Assembly: GCA_007132315.1 (NCBI GenBank)
Contig: SLOW01000361.1
Span: 1-13,197 of the forward strand
Length of the DNA stretch: 13,197 nucleotides
Reading direction: 5' to 3'
DNA from: Opitutales bacterium
GTDB taxonomy: Bacteria > Verrucomicrobiota > Verrucomicrobiia > Opitutales > T3Sed10-336
In this document: positions 1 to 6,777 of the stretch, piece by piece
Layout of the letters: each line of letters starts with the position of its first letter
Numbering within the stretch: position 1 is the stretch's first letter
Translations under genes and position numbers: made by a program
Notes under the pieces: model-generated
Seen by the model: the letters and a program-made list of their open reading frames with translations, nothing else
Databases searched by the model: none
Told to the model about the DNA's origin: nothing

Positions 1-1908
1 AAGACGATCGACGCCCTCGCCTCGCTGCTGGGACACCAGGACATGCGCGTCCGGCAAAAGGCCCAATTCGAACTGGTGCGCCGCGGACCCGACGGCGCCG
101 CCGCACTGCTCGCCGCAGTGGAACCGGACCGCTCCCGGCTCGCCCGCATTCACGGCTTGTGGGGCATCGGGCAGGTGATTCGCGCCGGCAACGACCTGGC
201 GGAAGAGATTCTTCCTTTCCTCGCCGACGACGATGCCGAGACTCGCGCGCAAACGGCCAAACTCCTCGGCGACGTGCGGTTTGCCCCGGCCGGCGAGGCA
301 CTCGTCTCCCTCCTGCGCGACGACCACAGCCGCCCGCGCTTTTTCGCCGCGGAAGCGCTCGGACGAATCGGCTGCGAGCCGGCCGTGGAAGCGATCGCGC
401 AAATGCTGATCGACAACGACGACCGCGACGCCTACCTCCGCCACGGCGGTGCCATCGCCCTCGCCCGCATCGGCCTAGCCGAACCGCTGATCGCTTACGC
501 GGAACACGACTCAAGGGCTCTGCGCATCGCTTCCGTCGTCGCCCTGCGCCGCATGGAAAATCCCAGCGTCGCGGCGTTCTTGTCCGACGACGACGAACTG
601 ATCGTGACCGAGGCCGCCCGAGCCATCAACGACGACCGTTCCATCCCGGCGGCTCTGCCCGACCTGGCGCGCACGCTCGAAGTCGAGCGCTTCACGCGCG
701 AACCCTTGCTGCGTCGCGCCATCAACGCCAATCTCCGCGTCGGCGGCGAAGAGGCCGCGCACCGGCTGGTGGCCTATGCGACGCGCGCCGATGCCCCGGA
801 AGCCATGCGGGTGGAAGCCCTGGAGGTACTTGGCGTCTGGCCGCAACCTTCGATCCTGGATCGAGTGGACGGCCGGCACCGCGGGCCGATACAAAACGAT
901 CCCGCTCTTGCGAGAAATGCCGTGGCTTCGGAGATGGAATACCTGTTGACCACCGAACCCAGCCCCGCCGTGCGCGCCGTCGCCATCGAGGTGGCCGCCC
1001 GGCTGGCGGTGCGGGAAGCAGCGCCGACGCTGATGGCCCTCCTGCGGGAAAGCGCATCCCCGACCGTGCGCGCCGCCGCTTTGAACGCGCTGCACCGTAT
1101 GGAGAGCGACCACCTCGCCGATGCCGTGGCGCTGGCCATGGCCGACGACGACAGCGACGTCAGGCGCGCCGCCCTGGACCTCGCGCCCTCCCTGGATGCG
1201 GGGGGTCCCGAGCTCGCCGACCTGCTGGTTCAGGTTATCGAGGACGACTCATCGGTTCCCGAAAAGCAGACCGCTCTGTCCGCACTGGGACGACTGAGCC
1301 ACGAACGGGCGTTGTCTCATCTCGAAGCCTTGCTGGCCGACATGATCGAAAGCTCCGTGCCGCCGGAAATCCATCTGGACCTTATCGAAGCCGCCGAAGC
1401 GACCGATCACCCGCCGCTGCTGGAGGCGATCGCCGATTACCGTGCGGCCCAGCCTCCCGGAGACGTGGTGGCCGAGTATTCGGAAACCCTTTACGGCGGA
1501 CATATCGCCTCCGGGCGCCGGATCTTTCGCACCCATCCCGGTGCATCCTGCATCCGCTGCCACGCCATTCACGGCCGCGGCGGCGACGCCGGACCGGACC
1601 TGACCGACATTGGGCAACGCTCCACGCGCCAGGAAATCCTGCAGGCTCTGCTCGATCCCAACGCCCGCATTACCCCCGGCTACGGCATCGTCATGCTCGA
1701 ACTCGACGACGGCGAGCGGGTCATCGGCACCCTGCGCGAGGAGACCGAAACCCATTTCAAAATGGACCTCGCCGGGGAGATCCGCGCCATCGAACGCGCC
1801 GAGGTCGCCGAACGGGCCGACGCCCCCTCTTCCATGCCCTCCGTAAAACCGGTCCTCACCCGTCGCGAGATCCGCGACCTCCTCGCTTACCTGGCCAGCC
1901 TGGATTGA
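1..1908 (+). CDS. HEAT-repeat protein with C-terminal PVC-type heme-binding (cytochrome c) domain, 5' partial
   Basis: The frame is open from the first base, so the true start lies outside the window; 635 residues are visible. An in-frame ATG at 43 is not the likely start. Residues from about 15 to 470 are helical HEAT-like repeats, about 30 residues each, with recurring V/A-R-x-A-A/V-x-x-A-L segments. A compact c-type cytochrome domain follows: CIRCH heme-attachment motif at residues 517-521 (bases 1549-1563), then GPDLTDIG, DPNARITPGYG, and a late SSMPS that may give the axial Met, ending in RDLLAYLASLD. This order matches the Planctomycetes/Verrucomicrobia heme-binding family, whose full-length members often carry an N-terminal propeller dehydrogenase domain that would lie upstream. 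An exported periplasmic redox role is inferred from the family; the substrate is unknown. Confidence 0.9.
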   Translation, partial: KTIDALASLLGHQDMRVRQKAQFELVRRGPDGAAALLAAVEPDRSRLARIHGLWGIGQVIRAGNDLAEEILPFLADDDAETRAQTAKLLGDVRFAPAGEALVSLLRDDHSRPRFFAAEALGRIGCEPAVEAIAQMLIDNDDRDAYLRHGGAIALARIGLAEPLIAYAEHDSRALRIASVVALRRMENPSVAAFLSDDDELIVTEAARAINDDRSIPAALPDLARTLEVERFTREPLLRRAINANLRVGGEEAAHRLVAYATRADAPEAMRVEALEVLGVWPQPSILDRVDGRHRGPIQNDPALARNAVASEMEYLLTTEPSPAVRAVAIEVAARLAVREAAPTLMALLRESASPTVRAAALNALHRMESDHLADAVALAMADDDSDVRRAALDLAPSLDAGGPELADLLVQVIEDDSSVPEKQTALSALGRLSHERALSHLEALLADMIESSVPPEIHLDLIEAAEATDHPPLLEAIADYRAAQPPGDVVAEYSETLYGGHIASGRRIFRTHPGASCIRCHAIHGRGGDAGPDLTDIGQRSTRQEILQALLDPNARITPGYGIVMLELDDGERVIGTLREETETHFKMDLAGEIRAIERAEVAERADAPSSMPSVKPVLTRREIRDLLAYLASLD

Positions 1909-1946
1909 TCGGCCTTTGCGGATAGCGGACGGCGTGTGGCCCCTTC

Positions 1947-2172
1947 TCAAAGTGCTTTGACCAGCATCCCGTGTCGTTCCTCGGCGGTGAGTTCGAGCGG
2001 GTTGCCTTTCATGCTGCTGGCTTTTGTGGCCTTGGTGACGACTTCGTCGAGGGCGGTTGTGGTAACTTGGCGGGCTTGAAGTGAGGGCACTTCCCGAATT
2101 GGCCAGGGCGAGGCCGCCGAAGAGGCTGGCCAGCGCCATGTCCTAGCGGGCGGCGGGGGCGTCGCCGGCGGT
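1947..2172 (-). pseudogene. Remnant of an iron-containing alcohol dehydrogenase (internal deletion, frame change, in-frame stop)
   Basis: Two fragments of one family lie in different minus-strand frames. The upstream fragment (about 2172-2090) reads AGDAPAAR, then a TAG stop at 2143-2145, then DMALASLFGGLALANSG; this resembles the iron-ADH helix A-R-x-x-M-A-L-A-S-L-x-G-G-L-A-L-A-N-A-G. The second fragment (about 2093-1947) reads VPSLQARQVTTTALDEVV and on through KASSMKGNPLELTAEE to its natural stop; this is the C-terminal end of the same family. Intact enzymes have roughly 100 residues between these segments, including conserved metal-ligand His positions, and these are missing. The N-terminal nucleotide-binding half is also absent. 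The stop, the deletion and the frame change make this a dead gene. The family call is by eye but the motifs are distinctive. Confidence 0.8.
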
Positions 2173-2178
2173 CGACGC

Positions 2179-2193
2179 GGAGGTCGGCCCTCC
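2179..2193. repeat. Small GC-rich inverted repeat GGAGG-TCGGC-CCTCC
   Basis: Five-base arms GGAGG (2179-2183) and CCTCC (2189-2193) flank TCGGC, between the stop of the TPR gene and the alcohol dehydrogenase remnant. The arms can pair, but no T-run follows on either strand, so it is not a standard terminator. It may be one copy of a dispersed intergenic palindrome; no second copy was noticed in this window. Confidence 0.35.
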
Positions 2194-2200
2194 AGGGGGG

Positions 2201-2977
2201 CTAAGGCTGGAAACGTTCGGCGAAGGGGATATTCAGCTCGTTTTCGAGCTCGCGGATGCGGCTCAGCACGATCGGTGCCAGGTCCTGGGGGACGGTGGGG
2301 TCGAGCGTTGGGTAGAGCTTCTTCAGCCACACGTAAGCCTCTTGGTTACGCCCCGCCCGACGCAGGAGTTCAGCGTAAATCCGGGCGGCGAAGGCGGGCG
2401 CATTGTCCATGAGCGCGGCGCGGTGGTAATATTCGATCGCCATCTCCAGATCCTCCTTGCGCCGCAGGTAGATGTTGGCAATTTCCACCAGAATTTCCGG
2501 ACGCTCCTCATGAAATTCGTGTGCACGCTGCAACAGGCGAATGGCTGTTTCGGCCTGTTCGTCATGATAACGGCGCACCACCGCCTCCGGGACTTCGCCG
2601 TAACCGCCGGCCTCCTCAACCCGCCAGACCGCCATATCGTAGGCTATCATGCGGGAGCCATTGAGCCAGAAATACACCGGCCGGGGATCTACGGTGGTCG
2701 TGAGGCGAATGAGTGTTTCGGTCGCGGGAATCACGGCCGTCTCCTGGGCGACCCAGACCGCGTTGGTCCGGAGCCAGAGCATGTCGGCCACGACCGCGCG
2801 GAAACCTCCCAGCAGGCCGATGGTGCCTCCCTGTCCCAACGCCGCCTCGAGGTCCTCCATGCGGAGCGCCGGTTCGCGCTCGCGCATCTCTTCCCATATC
2901 GGCCCCTCCAGCGGCTTTAACGCGACTCCCACCACGAGCAGTGCGACAATGACAACGATGATGGCTTTCCAATTCAT
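2201..2977 (-). CDS. Membrane-anchored tetratricopeptide-repeat protein of an ABC export cassette
   Basis: 258 residues. Residues 5-20 form one hydrophobic N-terminal segment (signal anchor), leaving the rest probably outside the cytoplasm. Residues 57-70, GGFRAVVADMLWLR, form a conspicuous motif, followed by a Trp/Tyr-rich stretch with VDPRPVYFWLNGSRMIAYDMA (in two pieces, 96-116). TPR-like helical pairs follow at about 140-225 (AIRLLQRAHEF, PEILVEIANIYLRR, AIEYYHRAALM, YAELLRRAGRNQEAYVWLKK). The gene starts 12 bp after the ABC-2 permease stop, so it is very likely the last gene of that operon. The start is the only ATG near the permease stop; no Shine-Dalgarno sequence is visible, so coupling to the permease is plausible. 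I infer a partner or scaffold role for the transporter; no specific function is known to me. Confidence 0.85.
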   Translation of the reverse strand: MNWKAIIVVIVALLVVGVALKPLEGPIWEEMREREPALRMEDLEAALGQGGTIGLLGGFRAVVADMLWLRTNAVWVAQETAVIPATETLIRLTTTVDPRPVYFWLNGSRMIAYDMAVWRVEEAGGYGEVPEAVVRRYHDEQAETAIRLLQRAHEFHEERPEILVEIANIYLRRKEDLEMAIEYYHRAALMDNAPAFAARIYAELLRRAGRNQEAYVWLKKLYPTLDPTVPQDLAPIVLSRIRELENELNIPFAERFQP

Positions 2978-2989
2978 AAGCGGGCGGGC

Positions 2990-3826
2990 TCAGATTTCCC
3001 GCTTTCGGAAACTGAACACGGCTAGAAGATTGAAAACGACCACATAGGCCAATGCGTATCCGATGATACGCACGGTCAACCCGATCGGAATCGATTCACC
3101 GAGGGCCACCTGATCGCCGATGTTGAACACCTGGAAGTTCGGAAACACCGTCGCCAGCATAAACACGGCGACCTGAACAAGCGCGAAGTCCATCTGTGTC
3201 CAGGCGTCGCGCGCCAGGTACTGGAGGTGGCAGATCAGGAGAACCACGAAGGAGAGAATGACCGAATAGAGATTCGTGTTGGAGAAACTGGCGATCACCA
3301 TGGTGATGCCGCAGAGGATTGAAAATTTCAGCCACTGCACCAGGCCGTACAGGAAGACATCGGCGTACGCCACCATCCGTCCGGCTTCGAAGCCTTCCGG
3401 GTCGATCTCCATCAGGGCGCTTTCCCGCCAGAAAAGCAATACCGCCAAAATCACCGTCATCATCGCGGTGAACACCAACAGGAGGGCCGAAACGCCGATA
3501 AACTTGCCGAAGATGAATTCGGACCGGAAAACCGGTTTGGCCAGGATGGTGATGGCGGTCTTGTTTTCGATCTCGCTGAAGAAGAGCTGCGCGGTCGCCA
3601 CGATGGCCAGCACCGAACCGAACAGGACAATCGCGCCGAATCCGAAATCAGCGATAAACTTGAGTTCCGGAGCCCCGAAATTGAAATCCCGGAACACCTG
3701 GGAACTGGCGATGATCCCGAGGGCAATCACGACCAGAAAGCCGAAAAACTTCTGCCGGACCGCCTCCAGGAACGTATTCTTGGCGATGACCTTGATCCGG
3801 TCGGGTGAGAACATGACCTTTTTCAT
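2990..3826 (-). CDS. ABC-2 type transporter permease
   Basis: 278 residues with about six hydrophobic segments (roughly 27-44, 61-83, 108-133, 157-180, 186-204, 215-228, 247-271). Between the second and third lies the polar stretch SEIENKTAITILAKPVFRSEFIFGK (84-108), typical of ABC-2 permeases, where E-x-x-x-x-T and K-P-V-x-R probably contact the ATPase. The protein is a single-domain permease, so the working transporter should be two permeases with two copies of the ATPase encoded 8 bp upstream. Such pairs act as exporters or in membrane remodelling; the substrate cannot be read from sequence. The start at 3826 (MKKVMF) is favoured; an alternative ATG four codons in (3814) has AAAAAGG just upstream. 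Confidence 0.93.
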   Translation of the reverse strand: MKKVMFSPDRIKVIAKNTFLEAVRQKFFGFLVVIALGIIASSQVFRDFNFGAPELKFIADFGFGAIVLFGSVLAIVATAQLFFSEIENKTAITILAKPVFRSEFIFGKFIGVSALLLVFTAMMTVILAVLLFWRESALMEIDPEGFEAGRMVAYADVFLYGLVQWLKFSILCGITMVIASFSNTNLYSVILSFVVLLICHLQYLARDAWTQMDFALVQVAVFMLATVFPNFQVFNIGDQVALGESIPIGLTVRIIGYALAYVVVFNLLAVFSFRKREI

Positions 3827-3834
3827 GACGATTC

Positions 3835-4758
3835 TTATTCCGTTCTACCGCCATCCGGCCGCGACTTCGATTCCATGGCGGCCTCCGCGCGTTCCGATAG
3901 CTTCTCCCGGGCGAGTTCGGAGCGCCCCACATGTTCGAGGAAGACGCGATCCAGACTGTACTGGGGCTGTTCCACATGGACCAGCCGCGCCTCGCGCGCC
4001 TTCAACCAGCTGGCGAGTTCCTCATTAAAATCCTCGCGGTAATTCTGAACCACCAGCGAGCGCAGATCCTTCTTGCTTACGAGGTCCGAGAGTTCCCCTT
4101 CCAGGATCAGCTTACCTCGATTCAAAATCGCGATTCGGTCGCAGATATCCTCGACCTGCCCGAGCAGGTGGGAACAGAGGATGATCGTTTTCCCCTGATC
4201 CTTGAGATTCAGAATCAGAGAGGATATCTCAGCCGAACCCACCGGATCCACGCCGGCGGTGGGTTCGTCCAGAATGACCAGTCTGGGATCGTGGACCAGC
4301 GCCTGGGCGAGGCCGATGCGCTGGAGCATACCCTTCGAGTAGGTGCCCACGCGCCGGTGGGCGGCCTCTTTCAGGCCGACCCATTCGATCACCTCGCTCA
4401 CCCGGTCGTGTAGGCGCTTTTCCTCAACCTGGCAGATGCGCCCGAAAAACGCCACGAGTTCGTAGCCGGTCAAGTAACGGTAAAAATACGGTGCCTCCGG
4501 CAAAAACCCGACATCACGACGCGACGAGACATCGCCGCTGGGGGTGCCGAAAATCTGGCACGACCCGCTGGTGGGAGCCAGCAAGCCGAGGATGACCTTG
4601 ATCGTGGTGCTCTTGCCCGAGCCGTTCGGCCCGAGCAGACCGAAGACCTGGTTATCGGCGATGTCAAGCGACAGGTTTTCCACCGCTCGCAGCTTCAGGT
4701 GCCCGAAACCGAGGGGAAAATCCTTGGTGAGGTTTTCGATTTTGATGGCTGGTGTCAT
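3835..4758 (-). CDS. ABC transporter ATP-binding protein (ABC-2 exporter class)
   Basis: 307 residues, cytoplasmic. Walker A GPNGSGKST is at 43-51, the Q-loop region GFLPEAPYFYRYLTGYE at 84-100 (Glu in place of the usual Gln, common in this class), the signature YSKGMLQRIGLAQAL at 140-154, Walker B LVILDEPTAGVDP at 160-172, and the switch His at 197 in SHLL. A C-terminal extension from about 220 (regulatory or dimerising part, ending in a charged tail) is usual in ABC-2 ATPases of the CcmA/NatA kind. It powers the permease encoded 8 bp downstream. All catalytic residues are intact. The ATG at 4758 gives the normal N-terminus (IKIENLTKDF); no clear ribosome binding site precedes it. Confidence 0.95.
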   Translation of the reverse strand: MTPAIKIENLTKDFPLGFGHLKLRAVENLSLDIADNQVFGLLGPNGSGKSTTIKVILGLLAPTSGSCQIFGTPSGDVSSRRDVGFLPEAPYFYRYLTGYELVAFFGRICQVEEKRLHDRVSEVIEWVGLKEAAHRRVGTYSKGMLQRIGLAQALVHDPRLVILDEPTAGVDPVGSAEISSLILNLKDQGKTIILCSHLLGQVEDICDRIAILNRGKLILEGELSDLVSKKDLRSLVVQNYREDFNEELASWLKAREARLVHVEQPQYSLDRVFLEHVGRSELAREKLSERAEAAMESKSRPDGGRTE

Positions 4759-4782
4759 GAGATAGGCGCGGAATTGCCCGCT

Positions 4783-5055
4783 TCATTGAATATTGAAATC
4801 GGAAAACCCTTTCAAGTCCGACGTTTTCCGGGCCTCCGTCTTCCGAACGTACGCGCTCATGCGGTCCTGAACCTCGGCCAGGAAAGCGTCAACTTCGTCC
4901 GTGGCACCCTCCGCCTCCATCAGCACGCGGCCGTCGGCCAGGTTCTTGACATAACCGGTCACGTTGAACCCCTTGGCGGTCTCCCGAACCTGATAACGGA
5001 ATCCGACCCCCTGGACGCGTCCCGAAAAATGAACGATCAGATGAGTGTTCTCCAT
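4783..5055 (-). CDS. acyP: Acylphosphatase
   Basis: 90 residues from the ATG at 5055, exactly the family's usual size; a longer reading from GTG at 5082 adds nine residues with no family match. It hydrolyses carboxyl-phosphate bonds in the cytoplasm. The diagnostic first motif GRVQGVGFRYQV holds the catalytic Arg20, and YVKNLADGRV holds the catalytic Asn38; the ferredoxin-like fold is completed by VLMEAEG and ending GFSDFNIQ. It lies downstream of a probable terminator after fabF and 24 bp before the ABC ATPase. It may therefore begin the second transcript of the run, possibly from a weak TTGAAT-N17-TTTGCT element just upstream. A functional tie to the neighbouring transporter is not evident. 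Confidence 0.93.
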   Translation of the reverse strand: MENTHLIVHFSGRVQGVGFRYQVRETAKGFNVTGYVKNLADGRVLMEAEGATDEVDAFLAEVQDRMSAYVRKTEARKTSDLKGFSDFNIQ

Positions 5056-5085
5056 TTCCCGGACAGCAAACGCCAAAAACACCGT

Positions 5086-5126
5086 AAATTCAAAGAGAAA
5101 AAGCGAACGTCGCCGGATGGCGGACG
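5086..5126 (-). terminator. Probable Rho-independent terminator downstream of fabF
   Basis: On the minus strand, directly after the fabF stop, CGT-c-CGCC and GGCG-ACG can pair over an ATCC loop, a seven-base-pair stem with one bulged C (plus-strand 5108-5126). A T-rich tract follows, TTCGCTTTTTCTCTTTG (plus-strand 5091-5107). The stem is GC-rich and the T-tract is interrupted, so it may be only partly efficient. It separates the fatty-acid genes from acyP and the ABC cassette. Confidence 0.6.
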
Positions 5127-5128
5127 GG

Positions 5129-6388
5129 TCACGAATCCTTGAACGCCTTGAGTACCAGCGAAGCGTTGTGCCCGCCGAAACCGGAGTTATTGCTCATGGC
5201 CACCCGAACGCGAGCCCGGCGTTTGGTGTTGGGAACGTAGTCGAGATCGAGCTCGGGATCGGGTTCGTCGTAATTGATCGTGGGCGGAACCTCGCCGCTT
5301 TCGATCACCTTGGCACAAACCGCCGCCTCGACGCTGCCGGCGGCTCCGAGCAAATGGCCGGTCATCGATTTGGTGGAGCCGACCATCACGTTGCGGGCGC
5401 TTTCACCGAACGTCTCTTTGATCGCCATCGTCTCGCACTTGTCGTTAAAGTAGGTCGAAGTCCCGTGAGCGTTGATGTAATCGATCTGGGACGGTTCCAT
5501 GCGCGAGTTTTTCAGAGCCTTCCGGATACATTCCGTCAGGCCCACGGCCTCGGTGTCGGGCTGGGTGATGTGAAACGCGTCGCAGGTCGCCGCATACCCC
5601 GCCAGCTCACAATAGATCCTGGCTCCCCGGGCTCGCGCGTGTTCGATCGTCTCCAGAACGAAAATACCGGCTCCCTCACCCATGACAAAACCGTCGCGGG
5701 ATTTCTCGAACGGCCGGCTCGCGGCCGGCGGGTCGTCATTGCGGGTGCTCATCGCCTTCATCGAACAAAAACCGGCGTACCCGAGGCGGGTGATGGCGGC
5801 CTCGCTGCCGCCGGCGATCATGACGTCGGCATCGCCCGAACGCATGATTCGGAGCGATTCGCCCAGAGCGTGGGTGGACGTTGCGCAGGCGCTGACCACC
5901 GCGAAGTTCGGCCCCCGCGCGCCCAGCTCGATCGCGATACGCCCGCTGGCGATGTTGGCGATCAGCGACGGGATCATGAACGGCGAGACGCGGCGCGGGC
6001 CCTTTTCGAAGAGCACCCGGGCCTGATTCTCAATCGTCCACATCCCCCCGATCCCCGACCCGACCAATACACCGCAACGATCGGGATCGACGGAATCCAT
6101 CTTCAATCCGGCGTCGGCGACCGCCTGCAATCCGGCGCCCAGCGCAAGCTGCGTGTACCGGTCGTTCCGCCGGACCTCTTTCGGATCCATAAACGCGCTC
6201 GGGTCGAAGTCCTTGACCTCGGCGCCGATCTTGGACGGGATATCCGTCACATCGAAAGCGGTCACGTGGTCGATGCCACTGTGCCCCGCCAACAGGTTGT
6301 CGAAGAACGTTTGTGTGTCCTGTCCGCACGAAGCGATGACACCGAGACCGGTGACGACAATTCTGGGAGGCTCGAAGGAATCGGGCAT
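5129..6388 (-). CDS. fabF: Beta-ketoacyl-[acyl-carrier-protein] synthase II
   Basis: 419 residues from the ATG at 6388 (MPDSFEPPRIVVTGLGV); a TTG five codons upstream is the alternative. It performs the elongating Claisen condensation of malonyl-ACP with acyl-ACP in type II fatty acid synthesis. The active-site nucleophile is Cys168 in VVSACATSTHALGES. The two histidines are His308 (NAHGTSTYFND) and His345 (GHLLGAAGS), and Lys340 sits in STKSMTGH. All four are offset by five from the E. coli FabF numbering. The C-terminal SNNSGFGGHNASL loop is the glycine-rich end typical of FabF and FabB; the overall form and length favour FabF. It is the third gene of a fabG-acpP-fabF order and is followed by a likely terminator. 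Confidence 0.96.
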   Translation of the reverse strand: MPDSFEPPRIVVTGLGVIASCGQDTQTFFDNLLAGHSGIDHVTAFDVTDIPSKIGAEVKDFDPSAFMDPKEVRRNDRYTQLALGAGLQAVADAGLKMDSVDPDRCGVLVGSGIGGMWTIENQARVLFEKGPRRVSPFMIPSLIANIASGRIAIELGARGPNFAVVSACATSTHALGESLRIMRSGDADVMIAGGSEAAITRLGYAGFCSMKAMSTRNDDPPAASRPFEKSRDGFVMGEGAGIFVLETIEHARARGARIYCELAGYAATCDAFHITQPDTEAVGLTECIRKALKNSRMEPSQIDYINAHGTSTYFNDKCETMAIKETFGESARNVMVGSTKSMTGHLLGAAGSVEAAVCAKVIESGEVPPTINYDEPDPELDLDYVPNTKRRARVRVAMSNNSGFGGHNASLVLKAFKDS

Positions 6389-6471
6389 CGTTGGAGGAAA
6401 CAAAAAGACTTACCCGGTGACTGCGGACGCGCATTGCGCCTCCCGCCGCCAACGGGACGGTGCGACGCGTT

Positions 6472-6738
6472 CTAGGACGAGGCGGCCGTCTTTTCTTCGA
6501 TGTAGCTGATGACGTCTTTGACGGTTTGCAGCTTTTCGGCTTCCGATTCCGGAATCTCTCCCTTGATTTCCTCCTTGAACTCCTCTTCGAACGCCATGAT
6601 CAGTTCCACGGTGTCCAGGGAGTCGGCGCCGAGATCGTCCAGGAAAGAGGCTTCCGGGGTAACCTGATCCTCGTTCACGTTCAACTGATTGACGATGATC
6701 TCTTTGACGCGTTGTTCGATGCTTTTTGAGTCTGCCAT
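6472..6738 (-). CDS. acpP: Acyl carrier protein
   Basis: 88 residues, strongly acidic, four-helix carrier protein. The phosphopantetheine attachment site is Ser40 in GADSLDTVELIMAFEEEF. It shuttles acyl chains between the fatty-acid enzymes, two of which (FabG, FabF) are encoded on either side. Compared with E. coli AcpP (EEEF-DT-EIPDEEAEK), this protein reads EEEF-KEEIKG-EIPESEAEK, a four-residue insertion just after helix II. The start is the ATG at 6738. No Shine-Dalgarno sequence is present; instead two TGGTTGAA copies (plus-strand sense) lie just upstream. The gap to fabF is 83 bp and to fabG 39 bp, so it is probably co-transcribed but may have its own level control. Confidence 0.96.
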   Translation of the reverse strand: MADSKSIEQRVKEIIVNQLNVNEDQVTPEASFLDDLGADSLDTVELIMAFEEEFKEEIKGEIPESEAEKLQTVKDVISYIEEKTAASS

Positions 6739-6744
6739 GATATG

Positions 6745-6765
6745 TGGTTGAAATAAATGGTTGAA
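6745..6765. repeat. Direct repeat TGGTTGAA x2, 13-bp period, in the acpP leader
   Basis: TGGTTGAA occurs at 6745-6752 and again at 6758-6765, separated by ATAAA, in the 39 bp between fabG and acpP. On the coding (minus) strand this reads TTCAACCA twice. It sits 6 bp upstream of the acpP start and could be a protein site or merely an AT-rich leader. Confidence 0.4.
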
Positions 6766-6777
6766 CGTCTCTTACGA

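Noticed and set aside
159..1925. 588-codon open frame in another plus-strand frame over the HEAT/cytochrome gene
   Set aside because: The translation is Arg/Pro/Gly-rich low-complexity sequence typical of a shifted frame over GC-rich DNA; the true frame carries the HEAT repeats and CIRCH.
1249..2139. 296-codon minus-strand frame beginning MALASLFGG
   Set aside because: Only its first 16 or so residues are meaningful (alcohol dehydrogenase remnant); the rest is antisense to the HEAT/cytochrome gene.
6389..6471. Hairpins (TCCCG/CGGGA and GCGCA/TGCGC) and a T-run between acpP and fabF as a terminator
   Set aside because: The stems are short and lie about 20 bases or more from the T-run, so the arrangement is not a standard terminator; at most an attenuator.
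5045..6475. 476-codon open frame on the plus strand opposite fabF
   Set aside because: It mirrors fabF codons, its composition is rich in Arg, Gly and His, and no domain is visible; fabF has all of its active-site residues.
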